A stretch of 64,000 nucleotides of DNA from an uncultured Ruminococcus sp. (GCA_902787825.1 CADAHS010000002.1:1-64000), one strand, 5' to 3'. Positions 33,993 to 42,199 are shown, counted from the stretch's first letter. Translations and numbers: made by a program. Notes: generated by a model from the sequence alone, not told the origin.

Positions 33993-34808
33993 ATGAGCAG
34001 AATACTTAAAATAAACGATCTGAGCGATCCTGAGCTTTTGCCTTACAGCTGCACAAACGAGATACAGTTAAAGCGGATCTGCGAGCCTGATCCGGGTTTG
34101 TTCATTGCAGAGAGTCCGAAGGTCATAAGACGTGCGCTTGCGGACGGATATGAGCCTGTGTCGCTGCTTTGTGAGCAAAAGTATATTGATAATCAGGCAA
34201 GCGACATCATCTCAGCCTGCTCGCAAGTGCCTGTTTACACGGCAGACAGCGAGGTACTGACGCAGCTGACGGGGTTCAGACTGACGCAGGGGGTACTTTG
34301 TGCGATGAGGCGAAGGTCGCTTCCAAAGCAGGAGGGACTGCTCGCAAACGCCGAAAGGATCGTGGTTTTAGAGGATATAATGAATCAGACGAACGTGGGA
34401 GCGATCTTTCGCAATGCTGCTGCGCTGGGGGCAGATGCGGTTTTTCTGACACCGGCATCAAGCGATCCGCTTTACCGCAGAAGCATTCGTGTCAGCATGG
34501 GGACGGTGTTCCAGCTGCCATGGACCTATCTTGAGCAGACTCCCCCACATTATGTTGAAACGCTCAAACAACGTGGCTTTTTCACTATCGCTATGGCACT
34601 CAGGGACGACACGCTCCCGGTGAGCGACCCGGGTTTGGCAAGACACAAAAAGCTTGCAGTCATTCTCGGCACAGAGGGTGAGGGGCTTAAAAGCGAGACG
34701 ATAAGCTCCTGCGACTGCACTGTGAAGATACCGATGTACCATGGTGTGGACTCGCTCAACGTCGCTTCTGCAAGCGGTATCGTGCTGTGGGAGCTGATGA
34801 AGAAATAG
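33993..34808 (+). CDS. TrmH (SpoU) family RNA 2'-O-methyltransferase
   Basis: This 271-residue protein has a substrate-binding N-terminal domain (FIAESPKVIRRALADGYEP) and a C-terminal SPOUT knot domain. The three SpoU motifs are present: VLEDIMNQTNVGAIFRNAAALG, LAVILGTEGEGL and VKIPMYHGVDSLNVASASGI. These enzymes methylate ribose in rRNA or tRNA with S-adenosylmethionine; the target nucleotide is unknown. AAGGAG at 33982-33987 selects ATG 33993. A strong 18-base-pair hairpin about 80 bases downstream may end the transcript. Confidence 0.92.
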   Translation: MSRILKINDLSDPELLPYSCTNEIQLKRICEPDPGLFIAESPKVIRRALADGYEPVSLLCEQKYIDNQASDIISACSQVPVYTADSEVLTQLTGFRLTQGVLCAMRRRSLPKQEGLLANAERIVVLEDIMNQTNVGAIFRNAAALGADAVFLTPASSDPLYRRSIRVSMGTVFQLPWTYLEQTPPHYVETLKQRGFFTIAMALRDDTLPVSDPGLARHKKLAVILGTEGEGLKSETISSCDCTVKIPMYHGVDSLNVASASGIVLWELMKK

Positions 34809-34888
34809 CTTTTGTCATCGGAGCTGTCCAAATATATGTACACAAAAAAATCCGCCTGTTATAAAAACGGTACGCATAAAGAAGTTTT

Positions 34889-34931
34889 ACGCCATAGTAT
34901 TTCTGATGTAAGGTCAGAAGTACTATGGCGT
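34889..34931. repeat. 18-base-pair hairpin downstream of the methyltransferase gene
   Basis: ACGCCATAGTATTTCTGA pairs with TCAGAAGTACTATGGCGT across a seven-base loop, with a single G-T wobble. T-runs are short, so it may be a weak terminator or a small palindromic repeat. Confidence 0.65.
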
Positions 34932-34953
34932 TTCTGTTGCCTTAACATAAATA

Positions 34954-34978
34954 AGAATTTACCGCCGCTGCGGCGCGC
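34954..34978 (-). repeat. R3 GC-rich palindromic repeat, copy 2
   Basis: This is the reverse complement of the block at 383-407 with a single difference, centred on GCCGCTGCGGC. Confidence 0.55.
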
Positions 34979-35076
34979 GTGTCCGTCGCATATCAGCATG
35001 AGATGACAACCGCCTTTGTGCCGCTCCGTGCTTTCATTTTGTTAGTATAGTATAATAACAGGTTTTTTCGTGTCCC

Positions 35077-35360
35077 AAAGTAACCGTTACCACGGTTACT
35101 TTAGAGAATGGCAAAGCCATTCTCTGCCTTCTTTCTCGTAAAAAAAGGTGGCGGGTCGGTCGAGGGCAGAGCCCTCGCCGCTGACCGCAGTCAGCGGAAC
35201 TCTCCGAACGCCAAACGCTCAGCATAGGGTGAATTCAAAAATAGTCCGGTGGACTATTATAAAATGAGGTTTACCACGGCTTTGCCGTGCTAAGCCCTGC
35301 ACGAGAGGGCTGCCCCTTACCCCGTGTAGAACTTTTTTTCTTCAAGCCACTATGGCTTGA
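35077..35360. repeat. Chain of eight hairpins, seven with 3-4 base loops
   Basis: In order: 35077-35102 (11 pairs, loop TACC), 35103-35125 (10, AAA), 35161-35177 (7, AGA), 35178-35197 (8, CGCA), 35240-35258 (8, GGT), 35275-35289 (6, TTT), 35293-35311 (6, seven-base loop) and 35342-35360 (8, CTA). All stems are perfect. Hairpins 1-2 and 3-4 abut without a gap. The style matches the arms of the cloverleaf at 23705-23782. Confidence 0.75.
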
Positions 35361-35397
35361 CGTTCGAGCGTTGAACCTAATGCTATAAAGGTAACAA

Positions 35398-35546
35398 GCT
35401 TGCTCTCTCGTCTAAGGGGGAAACCCATAAGGGAGAACAGGACGCCTCGCCTTTATGGCGCCGGTACACGGACTTTTCTTCCCTCACGGTTTCCCCCTTA
35501 GTATCCCCTTTCCCTTCACCTATCTTTTGCCGTACCCGCTCAATTC
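35398..35546 (-). repeat. R1 structured repeat, copy 2
   Basis: The core at 35412-35501 is bounded by CTAAGGGGGAAACC and GGTTTCCCCCTTAG (14 perfect pairs). It is the reverse-oriented relative of 48-135, with the inner hairpin kept but its bases changed, and with shared flanks on both sides. The AGAAAAGTCCG and CGTCCTGTTCTC segments are the most conserved. Confidence 0.75.
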
Positions 35547-35757
35547 TTTTGTGCCTTCTTCGCTTCAGACAACGGCAGTGACGGGGTGCTGATTTCCCTG
35601 CTGCCTGCCGAGTTCTTGCTATCATTGTGCAGTTACAGGGTTTGCGGAGTCGTTTAGGATTACAGGCTCGGAATACTGTTTTTCAAGGTAGCCTCTTGCG
35701 AGGCTATTAGATAAGTTTGATAAGTTAAATTTTGATTTATTTGAATGAGGTGTAGGA

Positions 35758-36114
35758 ATGCTTGGATATAATGAAAATGAGAAAAAGATCGCAGAGGGCG
35801 GTTTTGATGGAATAAAAAAAGTACTATGCGGTGATGATGTGACAAAGTCGAGGAGATTGCTATTTTGTCTTGACAGATATCTTGACCCGATATATCAGAT
35901 AAAGCTCGATTATGAAAAAGAAATATTTGAGCTTTTACAGGAGATAGTTATATCAAGTGACAACGACGAAATAATTGATGACTGTTTGCAGCTTCTCGGG
36001 GACTACGCAACAGAGCCGCTCACGATACTTGAAAACGGCATCGAAAACATTAAAAGCAATATGCGTTCTCAGGCGAGATACGTTCTGAATATGCAGACTG
36101 AATCATTTATTTAA
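35758..36114 (+). CDS. Small helical protein, function unknown
   Basis: This is a 118-residue acidic protein predicted to be mostly helical, with EIVISSDNDEIIDDCLQLLGDYATEPLTILENGIENIKSNMRSQARYVL resembling a pair of HEAT-like repeats. There is no signal peptide or membrane segment. ATG follows a GAGGTG at 35747-35752. It lies 12 bases before rnhA and is probably in the same transcript. No family could be named. Confidence 0.7.
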   Translation: MLGYNENEKKIAEGGFDGIKKVLCGDDVTKSRRLLFCLDRYLDPIYQIKLDYEKEIFELLQEIVISSDNDEIIDDCLQLLGDYATEPLTILENGIENIKSNMRSQARYVLNMQTESFI

Positions 36115-36126
36115 AAGGGTGATAAG

Positions 36127-36570
36127 ATGAAGCACGTTGACGTTTTTACCGACGGTGCTTGCTCGGGAAATCCCGGTCCGGGCGGGTACGGAATAATAAT
36201 GAAATACAAGGACACCATCAAGGAATTTTCCGGCGGTGCGGCACAGACGACCAATAACCGAATGGAAATGACCGCTGTCATCGAGGCGCTTTCAAAACTG
36301 AAGGAGAGCTGCGAGGTCACGGTGTACAGCGATTCAAAATATGTTATAGACGCTGTCACAAAGGGTTGGGCAAAAAGCTGGCAGAAAAACAACTGGGTCA
36401 AAAGCGACAAGAAAAAGGCGCTTAATCCCGAGTTGTGGGAAAAGCTGCTCGGATTGCTTGACAAGCACAGGGTTGAATTTGTATGGGTCAAGGGTCACGC
36501 AGGTCACCCGGAAAATGAACGGTGTGACGAGCTTGCAGTGGAACAGTCGCAGAAATTCAAAAGTCTATGA
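36127..36570 (+). CDS. rnhA: Ribonuclease HI
   Basis: This 147-residue enzyme degrades RNA in RNA-DNA hybrids. The catalytic DEDD set is visible: [18 protein letters not shown] (first Asp), [13 protein letters not shown] (Glu), [12 protein letters not shown] (second Asp) and [11 protein letters not shown] (final Asp). The handle region [18 protein letters not shown] is present as in the E. coli enzyme. It lies 23 bases before mnmA and 12 after the small helical protein gene. Confidence 0.96.
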   Translation: MKHVDVFTDGACSGNPGPGGYGIIMKYKDTIKEFSGGAAQTTNNRMEMTAVIEALSKLKESCEVTVYSDSKYVIDAVTKGWAKSWQKNNWVKSDKKKALNPELWEKLLGLLDKHRVEFVWVKGHAGHPENERCDELAVEQSQKFKSL

Positions 36571-36593
36571 GAGTATGAACCGGAGGAATTGCG

Positions 36594-37670
36594 TTGGAGA
36601 ATAAAAAGAAAGTGCTTGTGGCTATGTCAGGCGGTGTTGACAGCTCGGTTTGTGCGAAGCTTCTGCTTGATGCAGGCTACGAGGTCGCAGGTGCAACGAT
36701 GCATCTGTATGCAAATGAGGACATAGGCATTGAGCGCTCAAAGACCTGCTGTTCGCTTGACGATGTACAGGACGCTCGGGAGGTCGCTTTCAAGCTTGGT
36801 ATTCCCTTTCACGTTTTCAATTTTGCAGACAGCTTCAGGCAGAACGTTATGGACAAGTTCGTGAACACTTATCTTGACGGCGGAACTCCGAACCCATGCA
36901 TTGACTGCAACAGGTATCTCAAATTCGGTGATTTTCTGCTGAGAGCAAAGCTGCTTGGCTATGAATATATCGCCACGGGACATTATGTTACAAAAGCTCG
37001 TGACGAAAAGACCGGACGCTGGCTTTTAAAGCGTTCGGCAGACAGAAAAAAAGACCAGACGTATGTGCTTTACTCACTGACGCAGGATCAGCTTGAGCAC
37101 AGTCTTTTCCCTGTGGGTGAGATGAACAAGGCGGATATTCGCACGATAGCTGATGAAAACAGTCTTGTCAATGCGGCTAAGCCTGATTCTCAGGACATCT
37201 GCTTTATTCCTGACGGTGACTATGCAAGCTTTATTACAAGCCGCTGCGGTAAGCAGCCGTGCGGTGACATCGTGCTCACCAGCGGCGAAAAGTTGGGCAC
37301 TCACAAGGGTCTGATACACTACACTATCGGGCAGCGCAGAGGTGTCGGGGTGTCATACACAGAACCTATTTTTGTGATCCAAAAGGACATTGCAGGCAAC
37401 AGGCTGATACTCGGAACGCCTGACAAGCTCCTTCGCACTTCGCTGACAGCAAGCGATGTGAATATGCTGATAACAGATGAGCTTAACAGTCCAATCAAAT
37501 GTACAGCTTGCGCGAGGTATCACCAACAGGATATGCCCTGCACAGTAACACCGATCGGTGAAAGGCGTGTAAGAGTAGACTTTGAACAGCCGCACAAGGC
37601 GATCTGCAAGGGGCAGGCGGTTGTTTTCTATGACGGTGACTATCTTATCGGCGGCGGAACGATAGAATAA
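36594..37670 (+). CDS. mnmA: tRNA-specific 2-thiouridylase MnmA
   Basis: This 358-residue enzyme adds sulphur at U34 of Lys, Glu and Gln tRNAs. The PP-loop VLVAMSGGVDSSVCAKLL binds ATP. The catalytic cysteines are C102 in PNPCIDCNRYLKFG and C201 in DSQDICFIPDGDY. The DQTYVLYSL, THKGLIHYTIGQRRG and C-terminal beta-barrel (KGQAVVFYDGDYLIGGG) segments are complete. The start is TTG at 36594, seven bases after GGAGG; there is no earlier ATG. It is followed by a bidirectional terminator. Confidence 0.96.
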   Translation: MENKKKVLVAMSGGVDSSVCAKLLLDAGYEVAGATMHLYANEDIGIERSKTCCSLDDVQDAREVAFKLGIPFHVFNFADSFRQNVMDKFVNTYLDGGTPNPCIDCNRYLKFGDFLLRAKLLGYEYIATGHYVTKARDEKTGRWLLKRSADRKKDQTYVLYSLTQDQLEHSLFPVGEMNKADIRTIADENSLVNAAKPDSQDICFIPDGDYASFITSRCGKQPCGDIVLTSGEKLGTHKGLIHYTIGQRRGVGVSYTEPIFVIQKDIAGNRLILGTPDKLLRTSLTASDVNMLITDELNSPIKCTACARYHQQDMPCTVTPIGERRVRVDFEQPHKAICKGQAVVFYDGDYLIGGGTIE

Positions 37671-37680
37671 AAAGAGTACA

Positions 37681-37715
37681 AAGAAACGGACTTGAAAATA
37701 TCAAGCCCGTTTCTT
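37681..37715. terminator. Bidirectional terminator between mnmA and the lipoprotein gene
   Basis: AAGAAACGG-A-CTTGA pairs with TCAAG-C-CCGTTTCTT around AAATA, with one internal mismatch. A-rich and T-rich flanks suit both convergent genes. Confidence 0.8.
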
Positions 37716-37717
37716 AT

Positions 37718-38521
37718 TTACAGCTCCACCGCGTCCAAGAAGGAAAGATAATCCTCTGCATTGACCGAGACTGATGAGAAAAGCTCATCATTTTGTATTA
37801 TCCACGAATCCACTAAGCCATATGCACCGACATTATCCCTTCTATATGCTTCCCCTCCAAGGGACACCCGCATCATCAGCATCTTTTCATCTGACACGGG
37901 CAAGTACATCTCAAAGCAGCCGAACAAGCCTATTCTTTTGAGCGAGGGATTATCATAAATAACGGATACGACCTTCTTGCCTTTGTATCCAAACACCTGA
38001 TACTTTTGTCCGCTGCGGTCAAGCGAACGCATATCAAACATCGTTTTATCTATCAGAGTATACTCAACGCTGACCAGCTCAGTGCGGTTCACAAGCTCAG
38101 TATAAAATTTACTCTGAAAATCGCCTTTATTCATTATCCAGCCGTACATACCGTCGATACTGTGGAGCTTCAGTTTGAAACTTCCGTCAGACAAAATAAC
38201 CTCATCATCGGGAATCGAGCTTTTATATGTAACGCCTGTTGTGGAAGTGCCTTTTGGCTTTGTTGATGTAACTTTCGCTGGTGAAGCGGACGTGGTTGTT
38301 TCAGAGGACGTAGTGGTCGTTGAAGCAGCGGTCGTTGTTGTGGTGGTTGTTGTAGTAGTTGTAGTAGTTGATTGACTAGTTTCCGCTGTTGTTGTCGTGG
38401 CTTGTGAAGATGCTTCTGTGCTGCTGTCCGAGGCTGTGTCCTCTCCGCAGGCTGTCATTGAGATCGCCAATGCGAGTGCAAGAAACGCAGCGATTATCCT
38501 TCTTTTTGACAATTTGTTCAC
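37718..38521 (-). CDS. Lipoprotein with threonine-rich linker, function unknown
   Basis: The 267-residue protein has a lipoprotein signal ending in SMTAC (Cys25). A spacer of about 70 residues follows, dominated by threonine and serine, including a run of thirteen threonines encoded by a long imperfect ACN repeat. The C-terminal 165-residue domain (from VILSDGSFKLKLHSIDG) is unrecognised and contains FDMRSLDRSGQKYQVFGYKGKKVVSVIYD. Such spacers hold domains away from the membrane. The ACN tract may be prone to length change. It is a single-gene unit. Confidence 0.82.
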   Translation of the reverse strand: MNKLSKRRIIAAFLALALAISMTACGEDTASDSSTEASSQATTTTAETSQSTTTTTTTTTTTTTAASTTTTSSETTTSASPAKVTSTKPKGTSTTGVTYKSSIPDDEVILSDGSFKLKLHSIDGMYGWIMNKGDFQSKFYTELVNRTELVSVEYTLIDKTMFDMRSLDRSGQKYQVFGYKGKKVVSVIYDNPSLKRIGLFGCFEMYLPVSDEKMLMMRVSLGGEAYRRDNVGAYGLVDSWIIQNDELFSSVSVNAEDYLSFLDAVEL

Positions 38522-38564
38522 TCCCCTTTTTCACAAGCATAGCACTTTTTTCTAAATTTGTCAA

Positions 38565-38597
38565 CAAAAAAAGGCTCGGATCAGTTCCAAGCCTTTT
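38565..38597 (-). terminator. Terminator after thrH
   Basis: Minus-strand AAAGGCT-T-GGA pairs with TCC-G-AGCCTTT and is followed by T. Confidence 0.8.
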
Positions 38598-38613
38598 GCG
38601 GTATATAAGTAAA

Positions 38614-39222
38614 TTAGTCCATTGCGTTTTTGATAGCCTCGTAAAGCTCGTCGTATGTTTCATACGCAGGGATATCCGGGTTATCAGCCTTGATGCTTTC
38701 TGTACTCTTGAAAAGGAAGCCTGCTTTGCTTGCCTTTATCATACCAAGGTCATTGTGGCTGTCGCCCGATGCGATGGTTTCATAGCCGATCGACTGAAGC
38801 GCCTTTACAGTCGTGTACTTTGACTTCTCCACTCTCATCTTATAGCCTGTGATCTCGCCGTTGTCTGCTACTTCAAGAGTGTTGCAGAAGATAGTCGGCA
38901 TACCAAGCTTTTTCATCAGCGGTTTTGCGAACTGTGTGAAGGTGTCGCTTATGATAATGACCTGTGAAAGGTCCCTGAGCTTGTCAAGAAACTCCTTTGC
39001 GCCCGGCATAGGGTCGATCTTTGCGATAGTTTCCTGGATCTCTTTCAGACCAAGGTTATGCTCATTGAGTATTGCAAGACGATACTTCATCAGCTTGTCA
39101 TAGTCAGGCTCATCACGGGTAGTTTTGCGCAGCTCGGGGATACCGCTTGCTTCGGCAAATGCTATCCAGATCTCCGGAACAAGAACTCCTTCAAGGTCAA
39201 GACAGGTGATATACATTGACAT
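38614..39222 (-). CDS. thrH: ThrH-like phosphoserine phosphatase/homoserine phosphotransferase
   Basis: This is a 202-residue HAD-superfamily enzyme with close motif agreement to Pseudomonas ThrH, which dephosphorylates phosphoserine and can pass phosphate to homoserine. HAD motif 1 is CLDLEGVLVPEIW, motif 2 VIIISDTFTQF, motif 3 the lysine of RVEKSKYT, and motif 4 ASGDSHNDLGM. It could serve serine and/or threonine synthesis. The start is chosen at 39222, where GGAGG lies eight bases upstream; the open frame extends five codons further. Confidence 0.93.
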   Translation of the reverse strand: MSMYITCLDLEGVLVPEIWIAFAEASGIPELRKTTRDEPDYDKLMKYRLAILNEHNLGLKEIQETIAKIDPMPGAKEFLDKLRDLSQVIIISDTFTQFAKPLMKKLGMPTIFCNTLEVADNGEITGYKMRVEKSKYTTVKALQSIGYETIASGDSHNDLGMIKASKAGFLFKSTESIKADNPDIPAYETYDELYEAIKNAMD

Positions 39223-39275
39223 TTTACATTCCTCCATATCGGAAATTATAGGGAAACACTTTCCTTACGTCAAGA

Positions 39276-39304
39276 ATTATACCACACTTTAATCATCTAT
39301 TCAA
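39276..39304 (-). promoter_or_regulatory. thrH promoter
   Basis: Minus-strand TTGAAT (39299-39304), 17 bases and TATAAT (39276-39281) with a TGG extension, just after the first serpin gene. Confidence 0.75.
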
Positions 39305-39318
39305 GAAGATTTTATGAA

Positions 39319-40680
39319 TTATTGTTCGCCGGGGTCACAGACTGTTCCGAGGAAAACAGGCAGTCCGGTCGTTGTATCCATTATCGCATAAACGAAAGGT
39401 CTGTCAAGAATAACCTGCTTGAATTCGCCGGCAACTGCAACAGCATTTTCCTTCATCAATACTGCTGTAGCGGCAGCAGCTTTGGTACCTTTTGCATCAA
39501 GCTCGATATGTGTCTTATGGATAACTCTGCTGATAGCTGTGCTGTTATTATCAAACATCTTTGAAAAATCTGCATCATCAGAGAAAGCATCTTTGATACC
39601 CATTTTATAAAGAGTATTGCTCAGATCGGTGCTATAATCGTAAGAGAACTTCGGAAGTCTGGTTATCACATCGTACTTGGCAGTCCTGGACTCATAAAGG
39701 TTTGCTATCTCATCTTTTGACATTGATGCAACATAGTTCCCGATATCAGTACCTTCATTTGGCAGCACTGCCATGAACGCATATTTTCCGCCCTTATAGT
39801 TCTTTACGAAACCTGTTGCCCTGTTATTTTGCACATAGATATCCTCATTTGAGCAAAGCATAGTACAATCCACCACATTGTTTTTGGCATTGGTGAACTT
39901 CTGATTTTCCGAGATCTGTTCCTGCTCATACTCTTTTTCCCACTTGGAATCAAATGCGATACAGTTGACAAGGCACATGATCTCGCTGCCCTGGAAGTTA
40001 TCTATCAGCTTGGGGATCATTTTGTCTGTCTTTTCATTTACCCAGCTGTTTATGCCGGCAACAGTGGAACTATCAAATGGCGCTTTGAACATTTCGGCGT
40101 TGAAATGCTCCTTGCAGTTCTTTGCAAACTGCTTATTGAGGACAAGATCATTTCTGTCCTTTACCCATACAGAGTTTGCGATATTCAGCTTTGAATCCTC
40201 GGTATTATTGTTATGCGCATTGGAAATGAGCAGGTTCATATTCTTATTGAACTTGACCGTTTCAACTCCGCCGCACATAACGTCCTGCATCTGCTTGAGA
40301 GTATTGCCGTTTGCGCCGTTCATGGTCATTCCCAGTGCAAACGCAACAGATTCGGGAGAAACGAGTGTGTTCTTTGCGTCACTCACAAGGTCTTGCTTGA
40401 CAGAGTTTTTGAAGAGTTCAACTGAAAATTCGCTGATGCCGTTTACAAAATCGCTGTCGTTCTTCTCACTGCTTTGTGCGGGTGAAAAATTGTAATCAGC
40501 GGTCAGCTGAACGGTATTACCGCCCAGATCGCTGCTTGGCTCAACAGGCTCTGACGGCATAGGCTGAACTATCTGTGAGCTTGGCTGCATCGGCTCCGAA
40601 CCCGACGGCTGCTCGCTGCACGAGCACATACCCATTACCATTGTGATCGCTATTACCGCGCTTATAAATCTCTTTAACAT
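39319..40680 (-). CDS. Secreted serpin lipoprotein 1
   Basis: This 453-residue serine/cysteine-protease inhibitor has a signal peptide ending around MGMCSC, so it is probably lipid-anchored, and a proline- and serine-rich spacer. The serpin fold is complete: NTLVSPESVAFALGMTMNGANGNTL, INSWVNEKTDKMIPKLID, VNCIAFDSKWEKEY, and the C-terminal LDRPFVYAIMDTTTGLPVFLGTV. The hinge of the reactive loop reads GTKAAAATAVLM, the alanine-rich form of inhibitory serpins. Counting from the hinge puts P1 near the N of KENAVA. The start is ATG 40680, with AAGGAG nine bases before. It is a tandem duplicate of the next gene, about 45 percent similar by eye. Confidence 0.94.
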   Translation of the reverse strand: MLKRFISAVIAITMVMGMCSCSEQPSGSEPMQPSSQIVQPMPSEPVEPSSDLGGNTVQLTADYNFSPAQSSEKNDSDFVNGISEFSVELFKNSVKQDLVSDAKNTLVSPESVAFALGMTMNGANGNTLKQMQDVMCGGVETVKFNKNMNLLISNAHNNNTEDSKLNIANSVWVKDRNDLVLNKQFAKNCKEHFNAEMFKAPFDSSTVAGINSWVNEKTDKMIPKLIDNFQGSEIMCLVNCIAFDSKWEKEYEQEQISENQKFTNAKNNVVDCTMLCSNEDIYVQNNRATGFVKNYKGGKYAFMAVLPNEGTDIGNYVASMSKDEIANLYESRTAKYDVITRLPKFSYDYSTDLSNTLYKMGIKDAFSDDADFSKMFDNNSTAISRVIHKTHIELDAKGTKAAAATAVLMKENAVAVAGEFKQVILDRPFVYAIMDTTTGLPVFLGTVCDPGEQ

Positions 40681-40687
40681 AAAAAAC

Positions 40688-40746
40688 AACTCCTTGTCTG
40701 TATGATGTACGCCTGAAGCTTACACGGTATATACGGACAAGGAGTT
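40688..40746 (-). promoter_or_regulatory. Hairpin covering the ribosome site of serpin 1
   Basis: In the minus-strand leader AACTCCTTGTC (40736-40746) is the perfect complement of GACAAGGAGTT (40688-40698), which contains the Shine-Dalgarno AAGGAG. The stem extends through GTAT/ATAC after one mismatch, and a smaller hairpin fills the loop. Folding would hide the ribosome site. The same arrangement occurs before serpin 2. Confidence 0.72.
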
Positions 40747-40801
40747 TAATATTTATTGGGTAATGTTGCACAAATCAGTAGGCTTGGTTTTGTGCATTTT
40801 A

Positions 40802-42133
40802 TTACGCATTAGGGTTGCATACTGTTCCCATGAATATCGGCATACCTGTTTCGGTATTGACTATCGCATAAGCAAACGGTCTGTCGAGAGATACAGTGTG
40901 CATATCCGCAGGAAGCGCACCGCTCACGTCCAACTGGATCTCGGTAGCTGCTGCTGCCTTTGTGCCTTGCTCATTGACCTCGATATGAGTCTTGTGTGCG
41001 ACGTTGCTGATATACATTTTATACCTGTCGGTGATGCCGCTGAGGTCGGACTTGGAAGGATCGAAAACATCGACAATGCCCATCTGCTTGAGAGGGTCGT
41101 TCAGGCACGTACTGTAATCATACTTGAACTTGGGCAGTGATGCAATGACACTCTCGTTATTATTCCTGCTGTTATACAGTCTTGCAAACTTTTCGGCTGT
41201 CAGAGACCTGACATAATCCGAAAGGGACACGCCTTTATCCGGAAGGATAGCCATGAAGGCATACTTTTCACCCTTGTATTTCTTGATGAAGCCCTCTGCG
41301 CTGCCATCACGGATATATCCTTTTTCTATGCTGTTCATCAAGGAGCATTTTACTTTCCTGCCGTTTCCGAGAGTGAACTCGCCGTTCTCATTGACATCGT
41401 TCTTCTCATAGTTGTTTTTCCACTCTGCGTCAAATGCTATACAGTTGAGCAGCACGGCAGCTGTTTCAGCGCCGAACTCCTCGATGATCTCGGGTATCAT
41501 TGAATCGGTCTTGTCATTGACCCAGCGGTTCATCTGCCTGATAGTTTCATCGTTGAACGGAGCTTTGAACATATCGGCATTATAAAGCTCCTTGCAGTTC
41601 TTTGCAAACTGCTCGCTGAGCGTCAGGTTCTCTGTGTCCTTTACCCACAAGGAGTTTGCGATCCTGAACTTGAACGCTTCGCTCTTGTCTGCATCGGAGA
41701 TGAGCTTGTTCATATTCTTGTTGAAGGTATCCGTATCAAGATCCTTGCACAGCACCTTCTGCATCTGTCTGAGCGTTTCGCCGTTTGCGCCGTTTGATAC
41801 CATACCCATTGCGAAAAGCACCGACTCGGGCGAAACGAGCGTATTCTGTCCTTTTTTGAGATCCTCAAGGACCGTGTTCTTGAAAAGCCCCACCGAGAAC
41901 TCATTCGTGCCGGCGATAAACTTATCGTCGGTCGTATTTTCGCTCGCTGCAGCGAACTGATAGTTCGATGTCGGTGAGATCGGGACATTTACCGGCTCAG
42001 ATGCCTGCTGCTGAGCTGCAGAAGGCTTTTCTTTCGTCTGCTTTGCGTCTGCCGTACCGGAAGAATCACCGCACGAGCACATTCCCATTACCATTGTTAT
42101 TGCTATTACTGCACTTATAAATCTCTTTAACAC
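40802..42133 (-). CDS. Secreted serpin lipoprotein 2
   Basis: This 443-residue serpin is a tandem relative of serpin 1 with a near-identical signal peptide (LKRFISAVIAITMVMGMCSC). Core motifs are NTLVSPESVLFAMGMVSNGANGETL, MNRWVNDKTDSMIPEII, LNCIAFDAEWKNNY and SLDRPFAYAIVNTETGMPIFMGTV. The hinge is GTKAAAATEIQLDV with a reactive loop SGALPADM that differs from serpin 1, so the two likely target different proteases. The start is GTG at 42133, after AAGGGG. Rumen and gut Ruminococcaceae and cellulosome producers use serpins against extracellular proteases. Confidence 0.94.
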   Translation of the reverse strand: MLKRFISAVIAITMVMGMCSCGDSSGTADAKQTKEKPSAAQQQASEPVNVPISPTSNYQFAAASENTTDDKFIAGTNEFSVGLFKNTVLEDLKKGQNTLVSPESVLFAMGMVSNGANGETLRQMQKVLCKDLDTDTFNKNMNKLISDADKSEAFKFRIANSLWVKDTENLTLSEQFAKNCKELYNADMFKAPFNDETIRQMNRWVNDKTDSMIPEIIEEFGAETAAVLLNCIAFDAEWKNNYEKNDVNENGEFTLGNGRKVKCSLMNSIEKGYIRDGSAEGFIKKYKGEKYAFMAILPDKGVSLSDYVRSLTAEKFARLYNSRNNNESVIASLPKFKYDYSTCLNDPLKQMGIVDVFDPSKSDLSGITDRYKMYISNVAHKTHIEVNEQGTKAAAATEIQLDVSGALPADMHTVSLDRPFAYAIVNTETGMPIFMGTVCNPNA

Positions 42134-42140
42134 AAAAAAC

Positions 42141-42199
42141 AACCCCTTGTCTGTATAGTGTACGCTTGAAGCTTACACAAGATATACGGACAAGGAGTT
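42141..42199 (-). promoter_or_regulatory. Hairpin covering the ribosome site of serpin 2
   Basis: AACTCCTTGTC (minus strand of 42189-42199) pairs with GACAAGGGGTT (42141-42151), which holds the ribosome site. The one changed base relative to serpin 1 keeps pairing as a wobble. The inner loop GTGTA...TACAC also pairs. Confidence 0.7.

Larger units (their letters stand above)
34809..35757. other. Long non-coding region built from hairpins and repeats
   Basis: No credible coding sequence occurs in these 949 bases. The sequence contains a long hairpin (34889-34931), R3 (34954-34978), eight consecutive hairpins (35077-35360), R1 (35398-35546) and a final perfect 7-base-pair hairpin TAGCCTC-TTGC-GAGGCTA (35689-35706). 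There is a TATAAT at 35051 but no matching -35. No integrase, transposase or tRNA is adjacent, so the origin of the island is unclear. Confidence 0.7.

Noticed and set aside
37718..38521. A phase-variable gene switched by the ACN tract in the lipoprotein
   Set aside because: The repeat unit is three bases, so length changes would stay in frame; it can alter linker length but not switch the gene off.
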